Shown here: in pieces, positions 53,501 to 61,980 of the stretch
Numbering within the stretch: position 1 is the first letter of the stretch
How the letters are laid out: each line of letters opens with the position of its first letter
DNA from: Calliopsis andreniformis
Taxonomy: Eukaryota; Arthropoda; Insecta; Hymenoptera; Andrenidae
Length of the DNA: 64,000 bases
Direction of reading: 5' to 3'
NCBI RefSeq assembly: GCF_051401765.1
Contig: NC_135064.1
Span: 23,534,001-23,598,000, forward strand
Notes under the pieces: model-generated
What the model was told of the DNA's origin: nothing
What the model saw: the letters and a program-made list of their open reading frames with translations, nothing else
Databases searched by the model: none
Translations under genes and position numbers: made by a program

Positions 53501-56500
53501 TTGGGATCGAAATAGCTGCGAAATCGAGACAATGGTTCTGGGGAGAGTCGTGTGAGGGCTCGGGGATGCTTCTTTCGGGGCGCAACTGTGTATGGAGGGT
53601 TCAGGTTCCTTTTTTTTCTGTGACAGGTTCTTTTGGTGGAGGACCTAATTTTGTTTTAGAATATTTTTCATTAGCTTGAAGTCACTCGGAGAAAATGAGT
53701 TTTGTTTATCGTACACTTTCACATTTTTCAATATTTTCATGATTTGCGAAACTGCTTGTACTGAAACTTCACTACCTGAGTTGACTTGAGAGACTCTGAC
53801 TATGAAAACCGTGAATCTATATGGATCTGTGAGCTAAAAAATAGTTCAAGTTCAAAAACAAGAAAACCACACTTTGATATATTTCATTTCAACGTGTGGT
53901 TGAAATGTTTTACATATAGTTCCGATATTATTTGAGAATTGCTCGTACTGTTCTTCAACTTATCGATTCATATCGACTGAGCACTGTGATTTCTATTCTC
54001 TAAGCTATCATTCTCCATTCTCTAGTTTTGAGTTAAGTTTTACTCCCTTCCTGACAACCAGGGATGAAGCAGTAGATGTGAAAGAGGATATTAATTTCTA
54101 CAGAGTTAATGTTGATAAGCCTCGACGCAATTAGCTCGATCTATCGACGCTGTGCACTGAGTTCCCCAATCGTGATTCGATCCCTGTAATGTTGGGTGGG
54201 CGCACATTGGTGACATTGATCGTATTCGTTGTAGTTAATTATCAAAACTAATCTATCGCGATAGGTGCGCTCTCCCATTGTTTGTCGGCCGCGGTGTGAT
54301 GAGTAGATCTTATTCACCTTTCTGCCCACACCTACATTGACACTTTAACCTCATTTATTTCGGGAACAAGTGGTTAGTTACGAGTGTCTCTCAGATGGCT
54401 CTTCAAGACCTAGGATTTAAAATATAACTTGCTAAAAAAGTTGATTCCCTTTTTTGGTTCACGCCTCGTGAGGAAACTGTAGCAATTTCGAGGCTCTAAT
54501 GACCTGGTAACTTTTATACTATATTTGGGGGTGCGACTGGTGAACTGTCTTGAAGTACAGTTGGAGGAGGTTGAAGTGAAGGATCGTTTTGTGGGTGGTA
54601 CTTAACATCCTGTGTACCTGCTGAAGAGTACTTGAATAGGGTCAAGTGGTAGTGCTTATGTTGTATCGATAAGTTTATCAGTGAGGTGACCAGGGTGTAA
54701 ATTTATGAAAGAGGGTTGGAGTATATCGTTTAACAGAAATGGGGTTTAATTATTATTTTTTTTATTTACTGTTGGAATGGTCTCTCGCATTTCTTTGAGT
54801 TGGAAACGCGCAACACGCTGCAGCTAAATAGTGATTTTCGTGCACCCTTAATTAGTACTTCTCAAAATTTCATGCATATATCAACAGCTAGGAGCACTAT
54901 TGCTACCCACTAATGGTACACCACCAGATTATAATAAATACTACTTTAGCAATTATCAAATATTAGTGTCGTCTTATAGGATGTCCACCAAACCCAACAA
55001 AATTGAAGAAAAAAAAAAGCTAATTAATCTCTTCTTCTAAATATTACAAGAAAATAGTGCAAAAAATTTATTCCACTTCTGCAAATATTTTTTGTGACTT
55101 ATCAAATTAAAAAAATGACTCTTTCACTGTTATAACAAGGAATCCAAATTTCTTTTATCCCCTGTCTACCCAAACTATTTGGACTTCCTCCTCTCCCCTT
55201 CGTTTCCTCCTCCACAGCGTCGTCATTGTAGGCACGTCACGTGGTAATGGTATAATCGACTCGATCGAAGCGCATTAATGAGTAACCGCTCACTTTCCGA
55301 GGCATGGTGGCGGCTCACGTGTCCATCGGGCAGTCGTCACGTGCAATACGATCGTAGCAACGCAACCCCCGAATTTCATGACACTTTTACGGTGTTTTCG
55401 CGATTTGTTCGCGCTCCAGTTTACGATTTCACGGCTAGCCCTTCGATTTTTCAATTAATTCCGCCGTGTTATCGGGGCACGCACCGAAACATAGTGTTCA
55501 ATCTCTTTTTTTTTTACAGACCATTGAGAACGACACTCTCCTGTGTCCCGAAATCGTTCGCTAATAAACTGCAATACGTTTTAACGCTGGCATTTTCGAC
55601 GACACCCTGTCGATATCAATGCCGCGATTTGAACGTTTTTTCATTCGACTCTATTGTTTGTATCGTTCCTCTTGTTTGCCTTTTGGTCCTGTTTACAGAG
55701 CTATGGATTTTGAAAACACTGGCGGGATAACGTAGGAATTGCTGATCTAGCGTGTTTGCTAGAGATTGGGGGTTGATTTAGAAAAATACTACACGGATAT
55801 CTGCAAATCTGAAGAGAAGATTGCCTGACAAAGGTTTCAGAATCACAGCTGCGATATTGCAAAGCAAAAGCTCACCGAAACAGTAACACGCAATGTATAG
55901 ATTTGATTTTCAGAGAAGAAAGGGGTCACAGAGATATACAGATGATCATAAAGAATGTTGAAACACACAGGAACGTTTTTCAGCTAACAGTTATTTCACA
56001 AAGTACTCTGCAAAGTGTCGCACTGTTGTCCAGCAAAATCCATATCCTTTGTGAGGGAATTTTTATTTAAAAATACACAAGTCCCCGCGACGAATCCACC
56101 AGGATTGAAATAGCCTGTTTGTGTCTTTGACTTCGCTTAAAAATAAACACGTTCATTCCGCGTGGCCAGTTCTCCCTCTAATTGCGCCATTCATTATGCT
56201 TGCAGACGGAGATCGCCAAGAGGTTGAACGCGATAATCGTCCAGCTACTGCCGTTCCTGGCACAAGAGGTGAGTCTTTGACTTTCTGTTTTGGCACGTGG
56301 TGCCGCACAATCTCACGATCGAGAGTGACAACGACGCGATAATGATAGCATGGCTTGCAGCATCAGCAGCAGGTGGCCAATGCCGTAGAGAGAGCGAAGC
56401 AAGTCACGACGTCCGAGCTGAACGCTATTATTGGGGTGAGCTTCTCTCCGCAATTGATTCTATTAACTTCTTAGTTTTTTGGCAAGCAGTCGGACATTGA

Positions 56501-58301
56501 TCTTGGCACAGTCTCTGACACGCCTCTGGGCTGCTTGCTTGTCCCAATTTCAATACGTGAACGTTAATTCGCGTGACGAATGGTTGAGAACGGTGCGATT
56601 AACCATTGCGAAACTCTTTTGCAGCAGCAACAGGGTCTGCAACAGCTACTGGTGAGTCCTCCTGTCTTTTTCGATGTCTAGAATCTAGGTCCTAGATAGA
56701 GACCTATTTAGGTAGGTACTGGCGTGCGATATCTTCGCGTGGAATCGTTCAAAGAGGAAATTTCAAATGGGTATTTTCGTTTGGAAGAGATTTCATGAGA
56801 TTTCGATATAGAGAGACAAGCTGAAGACAGTTTCTATTTGGCACGTTCTGGTAATTACTGAGTGACTTAACTCTTTTGGATCCAATTTTTCTGCATGTGG
56901 GGGGGATGTTCAATTTAATTAGTGAAGGAATGATACTTTGCAGAATCTGGTTGGTTAGTAAATAGTACTGGTGGGGAGCACTAATTCGTTAGTAGGATGG
57001 ATAACTTCATTAGGAGTGTCTGAAAAATTAAGAACTTAATTGAATCTTGGTCTCGTAGTCTGTTGATACATTGAGCTATTTTTTTCTCTTGAGAAGAATG
57101 CTGTATTCTTCTGAAATCAATGTTTTCAATAGAATGTAGATTGGATAAAAAAGGGTTAAGCATAAATATACATGTATGTGTTTACTTCCCATAAATAGTA
57201 TCCTTTAATCAGCTTCCATCTTCACATTTTGTTTATAGCAAAACTGAAATATAGACTGAGATCTTGATTATTTAGTGTCCATATATGCATGCTATCAAAG
57301 GCACGAAAGGAGAAACTCTGTGAAAGCTCCTTAACTTAGGCTGCGTTCCCACACCTGTAACCAGATAAATCCAAAGGATTTACCTGAATTTTTACAAAGT
57401 ACAGTAGTTTAGAAGGGGGCAGTACTACTAATTAAGTAGTAATTTCTGGTAGAGATCCTAATTTTAAATAATTACTATTTAAAAAGATTTTGTATTCTAA
57501 AAAATCTTGAAACTTCCTGGACATTTTTAGATTTAAAGAATTGTTACATACTCAAGTCCAAAAAAGGTTAAAAATTTCAAATTGCGAATACTTGAATATT
57601 TGAGAATTCGAATATTTGAGTACTTGAAAATTTGTATATTTTCATGTCTAAGAATATAAACATTTAGTCACTGGAAAAGTTTATAAGAAGTTGCAACCTT
57701 GAGAATTAGGCCACCAAAGAATATAAAAATCTGAATATTTGAAAAGTGAAATACCTAACATTCAAAAACTCCACACTCCCTACACCCCCAACCCAACTTA
57801 CCATTCCACCTTCTAACACACACCCCAACCCCTCTACGATATAGGAACGCAGCCTCAGCATGAACCCCACCATCGTAGACACCTTCCTTTTCCAACCTTA
57901 CGTCAGAAAATCGTGAGCCCGTTGGTTGACGGATGTTACAGCAACAGATTCACGCGCAGCAGCTGCCGCACGGCGCGGTGGTTGGCGGTCTTCCGCCAGC
58001 AGGGCTGCTGGGGTTCGCAGGTGCGGCCGCGGCGGCCGCAGCAGCGGTGGTGCCGCCCCACCTCGCGCCCCCGCCGCACCCCGCAGCCGCGGCTGCGGTT
58101 CAGGCACAGGCGCAGGCGCTGTTGAAGCCCTCCGACCTGCAACAGCACCGAGCCGCCGCGGAGACGCCCGAGGATCGTAAGCCGATCGCCCTTACCGACG
58201 ACAGACTCCGAAGATCGGTATCGCCGCCAGAGAAGTTCCGTAGCCGCACCCCCGACCTCGAGAGCGATCCCAAGAGGCGGAAGGAGGAGAAGCTCGGACA
58301 C
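14533..58301 (+). CDS. gro: Groucho/TLE transcriptional corepressor, eight 5' coding exons (3' partial)
   Basis: Joining 14533-14568, 31972-32078, 34859-34922, 46470-46514, 56206-56268, 56361-56435, 56625-56651 and 57942-58301 gives 777 bases, 259 codons, with no stop. The protein starts MYPAPARHPAA, as in the Groucho family. The Q domain (about residues 24-130) contains FTVADTCERIKEEFNF, YYEMSYG, EMHKQTEIAKRLN, HQQQVANAVERAKQV and ends LNAIIG. Known of the family: the Q domain forms amphipathic helices that tetramerise and bind TCF/LEF; the WD40 propeller binds WRPW/eh1 motifs of repressors such as Hairy/E(spl); Groucho then represses through histone deacetylase in the nucleus, in Notch, Wnt and segmentation pathways. 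Residues 131-228 form an Ala/Pro-rich GP domain. Two SP/TP sites (S233, T242) and KRRK (250-253) mark the CcN region. Full-length relatives are about 700-770 residues, so roughly two thirds of the protein, including SP and WD40, lie beyond the window. Confidence 0.97.
15324..15600. repeat. Degenerate minisatellite, unit about 28-32 bp
   Basis: Repeated units of form AAATTTTCTTGGATCTTCG followed by a variable AGATC/GGATC-like stretch occur about nine times, some shortened or diverged. In one frame it reads as repeated NFLGSS-like peptide blocks, which explains the open frame at 15401-15619 without making it a gene. Confidence 0.8.
20418..20470. repeat. Short degenerate ACTAGG/AGTAATAAAGT repeat
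   Basis: AACTAGGGACTAGGAATTAG followed by two copies of GAGTAATAAAGTA. Similar ACTAGG-type units recur at about 39770-40025. Confidence 0.6.
22452..22572. repeat. 8-bp-period repeat, reverse orientation (locus 2)
   Basis: Degenerate TTCAAATATTCAAAA-type units, the complement of the TTTGAATA/TTTGAAAA family. More diverged than the 58579 copy. Confidence 0.7.
24226..25040. mobile_element. Tc1/mariner-like non-autonomous DNA element (about 815 bp with insertion)
   Basis: The left terminus begins CACCCCCGTCCAAAAGTG after a TA (24224-24225). The right terminus at 25012-25040 is its inverse and is followed by a TA (25041-25042). Over 29 bp the two ends match at 23 positions, including a shared CAAAAGT block and TAGGACA. 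TA target duplication and CACCC/CCAAAAG ends fit Tc1/mariner-type elements. No transposase (no recognisable helix-turn-helix or DDE/D signature) is readable on either strand. A second TA-flanked element (24503-24728) is inserted inside, so the original element was about 590 bp. Confidence 0.65.
24503..24728. mobile_element. Nested 226-bp TA-flanked MITE-like element
   Basis: The left end is CAGGGTGTTCCATTTGATG and the right end is the complement of TGGGGTGTTCCATTTGAAG. The ends continue through GTTTCG, matching at 21 of 24 positions. TA dinucleotides flank both ends (24501-24502, 24729-24730), as for mariner-type insertion. The interior is non-coding. It lies wholly inside the 24226-25040 element and so inserted later. 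Confidence 0.65.
28351..28364. repeat. (GA)7 microsatellite
   Basis: Seven GA units, followed by GAG and a G run. In a polypurine stretch within intron 1. Confidence 0.9.
31972..32078 (+). CDS. gro: groucho coding exon 2 (residues 13-48)
   Basis: Follows acceptor TTCCAG and ends at donor GTGAGT (32079). It encodes a glycine linker GGGGSGGAAGG, then LKFTVADTCERIKEEFNF, the first helix of the Q domain. It ends after two bases (TC) of a serine codon completed by exon 3 (residue 48). Confidence 0.97.
32318..32341. repeat. (CT)12 microsatellite
   Basis: Twelve uninterrupted CT dinucleotides on the + strand. Confidence 0.95.
33334..33550. repeat. 8-bp-period repeat, reverse orientation (locus 3)
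   Basis: An array of TTTCAAATATTTAAAT-like units, the complement of the TTTGAATA/TTTGAAAA family. It is degenerate, with interruptions, over about 215 bp. Confidence 0.75.
34287..34754. mobile_element. TA-flanked MITE-like element (468 bp)
   Basis: The left end is CAGGGTGATTCAGAATT after TA (34285-34286). The right end is the complement of CAGGGTGCTCCACAATT before TA (34755-34756). The ends match at 14 of 17 positions. The CAGGGTG start is shared with the nested element at 24503, suggesting a related mariner-type superfamily. The interior has no transposase-like frame. Confidence 0.6.
34859..34922 (+). CDS. gro: groucho coding exon 3 (residues 48-69)
   Basis: The first base completes serine 48, then LKIECEKLASEKTEIQRHYF and M, matching the conserved Q-domain helix of Groucho/TLE. 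Ends in phase 0 before GTAAGG (34923). All splice phases from here to exon 8 are 0. Confidence 0.97.
38816..39075 (+). repeat. G-rich polypurine tract with G-quadruplex potential
   Basis: Multiple runs of three to seven G on the + strand, densest at 38824-38875 and 38996-39060. At 38824-38866 four runs are separated by short spacers (about 7, 9 and 5 bases). It is on the sense strand of intron 3, so the pre-mRNA would carry the G runs. The proline/serine-rich open frames on the opposite strand are shadows of this tract. Confidence 0.7.
39770..40025. repeat. Degenerate AACTAGG/GGAACTAG repeat
   Basis: Irregular array of AACTAGG, GACTAGG, GAAACTAGG and related units, spaced about 8-11 bp, with interruptions. 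Resembles the short array at 20418. Confidence 0.65.
42813..42873 (+). other. Imperfect stem-loop in intron 3
   Basis: GGTGG (42813-42817) pairs with CCGCC (42869-42873). CTATCCCC (42822-42829) pairs with GGGGATAG (42858-42865). GTGT (42839-42842) pairs with ACAC (42849-42852) around a 6-nt loop. The stem is interrupted by asymmetric internal loops, so it is weaker than the 58822 hairpin. Could be a non-coding RNA structure or chance. Confidence 0.25.
45183..45352. repeat. Diverged tandem duplication (copies 115 bp apart)
   Basis: Copy A at 45183-45240 (GTTTGAAAACGTTCTG ... ACGTTTCA ... CTTAAG) and copy B at 45298-45352 (GTATGAGAATGTTCTG ... ACGTTTCA ... CTTCAAG) align over about 55 bp with scattered substitutions and small gaps. 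Origin unknown. Confidence 0.45.
46470..46514 (+). CDS. gro: groucho coding exon 4 (residues 70-84)
   Basis: A 45-base exon encoding YYEMSYGITVEMHKQ, a near-invariant Groucho/TLE Q-domain segment. Both borders are phase 0, with acceptor TTTCAG and donor GTGAGT (46515). Confidence 0.97.
52200..53600. promoter_or_regulatory. GC/CpG-rich island inside intron 4
   Basis: The strongest GC-rich block in the 3' half of the window, with a (TCC)n-like tract at 52835-52890 and CpG-dense flanks. Frames of 258 and 300 codons arise on opposite strands because stop codons are rare at this composition. There is no domain, no homology I recognise, and no codon-position signal. Regulatory role is inference. 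Confidence 0.3.
52835..52890. repeat. (TCC)n-like triplet repeat
   Basis: Interrupted TCC/TTC triplets on the + strand. Reads as serine or proline/leucine runs depending on frame. Confidence 0.8.
56206..56268 (+). CDS. gro: groucho coding exon 5 (residues 85-105)
   Basis: A 63-base, phase 0-0 exon encoding TEIAKRLNAIIVQLLPFLAQ and E, the second amphipathic leucine-rich segment of the Q domain. Acceptor GCTTGCAG, donor GTGAGT (56269). The following intron is only 92 bases and carries an in-frame stop (TGA, fourth codon). Confidence 0.97.
56361..56435 (+). CDS. gro: groucho coding exon 6 (residues 106-130)
   Basis: A 75-base, phase 0-0 exon encoding HQQQVANAVERAKQV and TTSELNAIIG, the end of the Q domain and conserved between insects and vertebrates. 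Acceptor GGCTTGCAG, donor GTGAGC (56436). Intron 6 is 189 bases. Confidence 0.97.
56625..56651 (+). CDS. gro: groucho microexon 7 (residues 131-139), possibly alternative
   Basis: A 27-base exon encoding QQQGLQQLL, phase 0 on both sides. It is preceded by CTCTTTTGCAG and followed by GTGAGT (56652). The acceptor is a NAGNAG type (GCAGCAG), so use of the second AG would delete one glutamine. Skipping it joins IIG directly to QQIHAQQ, the arrangement in fly Groucho; vertebrate TLEs have a glutamine-rich QQQLQ stretch here. Strong splice sites and intact frame support it, but inclusion cannot be proven from sequence alone. Confidence 0.75.
56652..57941 (+). other. gro: groucho intron 7 (1.3 kb)
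   Basis: GTGAGT donor; acceptor GGATGTTACAG. It contains a stretch of the 8-bp-period repeat at 57571-57640. Otherwise AT-rich, nothing recognised. Confidence 0.85.
57571..57640. repeat. 8-bp-period repeat (locus 4)
   Basis: Degenerate TTGAATATTTGAGAATTCGA-like units, same orientation as the 11854 and 58579 copies, 0.3 kb upstream of exon 8. Confidence 0.7.
57942..58301 (+). CDS. gro: groucho coding exon 8 (residues 140-259): GP domain and start of CcN
   Basis: A 360-base exon in phase 0. It starts QQIHAQQLPHG, which matches the start of the fly GP region. It then carries eight alanines (167-174), five alanines (187-191) and clustered prolines, QAQAQALLKP, and then RSVSPPEKFRSRTPDLESDP and KRRKEEKLGH. 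The GP domain in the family contacts HDAC1; CcN carries kinase sites and the NLS. S233-P and T242-P fit proline-directed phosphorylation; KRRK (250-253) is the NLS. Family members continue with an acidic DSDGEKSDQ-type block, which is absent here, so the next exon lies beyond donor GTGAGT (58302). Confidence 0.96.
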
Positions 58302-58578
58302 GTGAGTGTTTTAATCTTATCCTTGAACGTACGCCGCGCGGTCCTTTTGTTTTTGCGCGGGATATTCGACCCACCTGTTACGCGCTGCTTAAGAATCCGG
58401 AGGATCTCGGGTGTTGGTGGTCGATGGTGGTTCTTTTGCGATTGGAGTATTCTTTTGGGTGATGCTGGTACGCGTTTCAGATTGAATTGGTTTTCTCAAG
58501 TAATTGGTGTCATTTGGAGACTAAATTACAGGTTTTCATGAATTGAAGTTTAGAAAATTAAGACAAACTTAAAAGATC

Positions 58579-58707
58579 TTTGAAAATTTGAATATTTGAA
58601 TATTTGAAAATTTAAATATTTGAATATTTGAAAATTTGAATATTTGAAAATTTGAATATTTGAAAATTCAAAAAATTGAATATTTAAAAATTTTGAAGTT
58701 TAAAAGA
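58579..58707. repeat. 8-bp-period TTTGAAAA/TTTGAATA repeat (locus 5, best preserved)
   Basis: About fourteen units, mostly alternating TTTGAATA and TTTGAAAA, in the same orientation as the gene. The cleanest copy in the window. It ends 115 bp before the 58822 hairpin. Confidence 0.9.
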
Positions 58708-58821
58708 TTGAATTGGGTCGTATAGAGCAAATAGTATTGAGGTCCTACGATGATCCTACTTTGGTATGTTAAGGACTAATTCTAATTAAAGATGCGTTTA
58801 ATTAAAATGTTCATGAACTGC

Positions 58822-58906
58822 GTCTGACAAGAGGACTTATTCCACTGGCAGCGTGCATGTTAAATGAAACGCACCGTTGTCAGTAGAATAAAGCCTTGAG
58901 TCAGAC
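58822..58906 (+). ncRNA. Candidate pre-miRNA hairpin in groucho intron 8
   Basis: An 85-nt stem-loop with about 30 base pairs. GTCTGAC (58822-58828) pairs with GTCAGAC (58900-58906). A 4-bp block follows (58831-58834 with 58894-58897). TTATTC (58837-58842) pairs with GAATAA (58886-58891, exact over six bases). ACTGGCAGCG (58844-58853) pairs with CGTTGTCAGT (58875-58884). TGC pairs with GCA around a 14-nt loop. Internal loops are small and nearly symmetric, as in real pre-miRNAs. Three G-U pairs form on the + strand and would be A-C mismatches on the - strand, which favours transcription with groucho. I do not recognise the mature sequence as a known miRNA. Confidence 0.5.
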
Positions 58907-59133
58907 AAATCTCACATATCCGTATTTTAGGCATAGTGTTAGTGTCATCACACATTATTGACAGGAAACAAGAAATCTATCTTCCGTAAAACTGCCCCTC
59001 GGTAATACATTAATATTGCAATGTATTTGTGATAATAGTGCGTATAAGATTTTTGCTTGAAAGTTCGTCGTATTGACGAGTAGCTCCAGTTAAAACTATT
59101 GCAAGAAAAAGACTGGGTAAGAAACGTGAGTCG

Positions 59134-59260
59134 TTAAAAATAATGAATGAATGAAAAGAACTGCCACAATAATTATAGTAATTTGAGTTGCACCTACAAC
59201 CACTGACACATAACTCTGTAGTTGTTGTTACAATTATTTGTATTCATTCATTATTTTTAA
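59134..59260. repeat. Inverted repeat with 19-bp perfect arms
   Basis: TTAAAAATAATGAATGAAT (59134-59152) is exactly complementary to 59242-59260, separated by 89 bp. The inner arms partly continue (ACAATAATTAT against ACAATTATTTGT). This could be a small palindromic MITE or a foldback structure; no clear target duplication is seen. Confidence 0.7.
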
Positions 59261-59426
59261 TGAATCGCTTTTTTCAGTCAGCTTTCTGCCTCGAGTAGTT
59301 ACGTTCCGAAATACTAATTAATTCTGGAAATTCAAAATTATACACTTGCATACATTTATATAACTTGAAAAGTACTGTGTACATTGAATTGGTCAAAGTA
59401 ACCATATGAACGTTCGAGTATTTATA

Positions 59427-60204
59427 GAGGCTGATTAAAATTTCGGTGGGAAACATTTTGTTCTGCTGTCGCTAAAACTCCTTGAAATGATTTTTTATTC
59501 TTTTTCATCCTTTATGTTTATTAATACAAGTTCGAAGTAGAGAATTTTGAATAACAGCAAAATAGCAAAGCTTATTCAATAAGAATTATTCCTGAACACG
59601 AAACGATGAAGCGATAAACAATTCACGAAAACAGAAAGTATTTTCTCATAAACTCGCACAAATTTCCCTGAAGAAGAAACGAGGACCCATAAAACAGCAA
59701 TATAGTCCTCGGGAAAGATGACGAAATATCCTTGTACGCTTCTTAACCATTTATAAGAAAAGTCCAGTTTCGTCCCGCGACGCATCAAACTAGTCGATGC
59801 ATTTCGAGAGCGTACAGTTCAAAGTTGAAGCAAATAAAACTCGAGTCGTATCGCACGATCGGTTGTAACGTATAGCGACAGTATCCCAAGCAGAACGGAT
59901 AAAACTTCGAAAACGTTTGACGATATGCGGCCTCGAGTATCAAGAGGACATGATTCTATCCCCCCCTTTTTTTTGCAGAGGAAATAGAATTCTTGGAAAA
60001 TCTTTCAGTCTCATCTTTTTGAGACCCTTAAGGTTGATTCCTAATGTAACACTACATGTTATCGAGTAGGTATACATAACTAAGTACGTAATACAGTAAC
60101 TACAGAATTATGCATTTTCCATCATACATGCATTTGAACTTTTCTCATTGTCTTTGTATCTAGAACCTATCCTCCAAAAGGGTCTCACGTTTGGAAACAC
60201 CCTG
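59427..60204. mobile_element. Possible degraded TA-flanked element
   Basis: The left side after TA reads GAGGCTGATTAAAATTTCGG, resembling the left end of the 34287 element (CAGGGTGATTCAGAATTTCGG-like). The right side ends ACACCCTG before TA (60205-60206). The ends match each other poorly, so this is tentative. No transposase is readable. Confidence 0.3.
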
Positions 60205-61980
60205 TACTATATACACATTTCCATAAGACTATCGTTACCTTCGAAATTGGCTACAAACCAAAACCCAATCTCACCCTCTCCCTGCAACAAAGGGTCTCTC
60301 CCTCCCTCCCTCAAGCCCCACAACAGAGCTTCCTCAACAAGTCCAACCAACCACAACTCCCAGCCTCCAGAATACCTCCCGAGAAATATCCCCACCGTTT
60401 CCCATATCAAAACTCAAAAGCGGGTAACACGACGGCAGCTCTCACAGCGTTCGACGATCTCGAGGTCGTGGCAGTTTCTCCTTTCGCGGGCGAAATATCC
60501 ATGAAAACAAGCTCCTTTGTCAGGATCGCGACGACAAAGCGCGCGGGCGTCGCGCGGAGGGCGGCGCAGTGAGGTGGCGCGTAATTAAAAACCGTGAAAA
60601 CAGGCGAGCCGCGCGCTGTCGCTTCGCCTCGCGTTCTCGCACTAAATTGGATTATTTTTCTCAGCCTCGTTCCTCCTCTGGTCCCGGTTCCGCCGTCCCG
60701 CCCTCGTCCAGCTGCTTGCCGACGATTAAACCACTCCTTCGCGAGTGTGCCGCATTTTCGTCTAACCCTTTACACCTATCTATTCGCCTCTGACCTCGCG
60801 TTTCGGCTTTCCGCTGGACCCGCGTCACTTTCGCGACGAAAAAGCGACGAGGAGGATAATGGACGCTGTTAGTCGGTCAAATTTTGGGAGATTTTGGAGA
60901 ACAGAATTGTTGACTCCTATTGGGGGAAGAGGTATAATTGAGATTGGGGATGCAGGTTTCGTTGCAGACTTCGAGGAATGGAATTAGGCGCTACTAGTAT
61001 AGTTATTGGTTGGCAGTAGTCGTAACTGGTGGTAGAGTTAATTAATGATAGTGTGAACAGGCGATAGTATTAACAGTTTCAATACCAAGCAATTTTATTT
61101 TAGAATTTTCACATGCCTTCAGTTCTACAGATATTGGGCTGTGTATTGAAGGGTGTATTCTACTTGTACACCGCTCATATTATGTAGCTGTTTTTTCTAC
61201 TGTTTTACTGTTGTACTCTGAAAAGATTTGTCAATATATTCAAGAAATTTCATTCACCAATAACAACATTCATAGTAAAGTCTAGAATTTTTTCTTGATG
61301 CCTAAAAACTCTGTAAAAATTTGTTTGGTAATTCTCACTACACCTGTGGTTAAGAGGTTGGCATTGAAAGAGATAATAATTCTATTGGTTGAGATAGGTG
61401 TTAGTGAATTCTGACAGCTGAAGCCTGTTTCAGTGAAATCTGTGTCACTGATTTCAGTGTAACCCCCTTTCGAGTCGAGCAGCTTGAACCCGCGAAAATT
61501 AAAAGGTTCTTGAGTGTCGTCTCGGTTGCCGCGGATTACTGGGATTCTTTAAATTTTGACAGCACGGGGATGTAAATGGTTATTTATGCCAACCTGTCTG
61601 AAACGCGGTAATTACGATGTTGGGTGCGGTGAATGGGCGATATTTTGTAGCCCCTACCATTGGTGGAGATTCCTATGTGGTGGTAGTTGAGGGCGAGTTG
61701 GGATAGGAGGAACGATATACCTGGCTTGGGAGTGAAAATAATTGGTTGTTGGTGAACCTTTATTTTGTTGGATTCTTTTGTCGAGGTTGCGGATAGGGAG
61801 AGGATTGAGTAGGGTTGTAAGTAGGTTTGAATTTTAATTTAGTGTAAGTGCTGTGGGATAAGTGTGAGGAATTGGGTGATTACATATTCTGAAAAGTGAT
61901 GTGATACCTGCAAGTGGCATTGAACTTGGGAATTGAAGATTTGAATGAATTTTGGAATATGTGAGTACCTATAGAGCATG

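Larger units (their letters stand above)
46515..56205 (+). other. gro: groucho intron 4 (9.7 kb)
   Basis: GTGAGT donor; acceptor TTATGCTTGCAG. CpG-rich stretches occur at 46600-47350, 49100-49800, 50680-51480 and especially 52200-53600, where long open frames occur on both strands but are low-complexity (S/P/R-rich). The rest is AT-rich. No gene recognised. The 52200-53600 island might be an enhancer or internal promoter. Confidence 0.85.

Noticed and set aside
52777..53679. 300-codon open frame on the + strand
   Set aside because: Serine/proline/arginine-rich low complexity in a GC-rich island, overlapping a comparably long frame in another phase and a 258-codon frame on the other strand nearby. 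No domain or splice context.
58302..58541. Open continuation of exon 8 for 80 codons past the donor
   Set aside because: The donor GTGAGT is strong, the continuation has no Groucho similarity, and the family continues with an acidic block after LGH; best read as intron, although retention would give a truncated protein.
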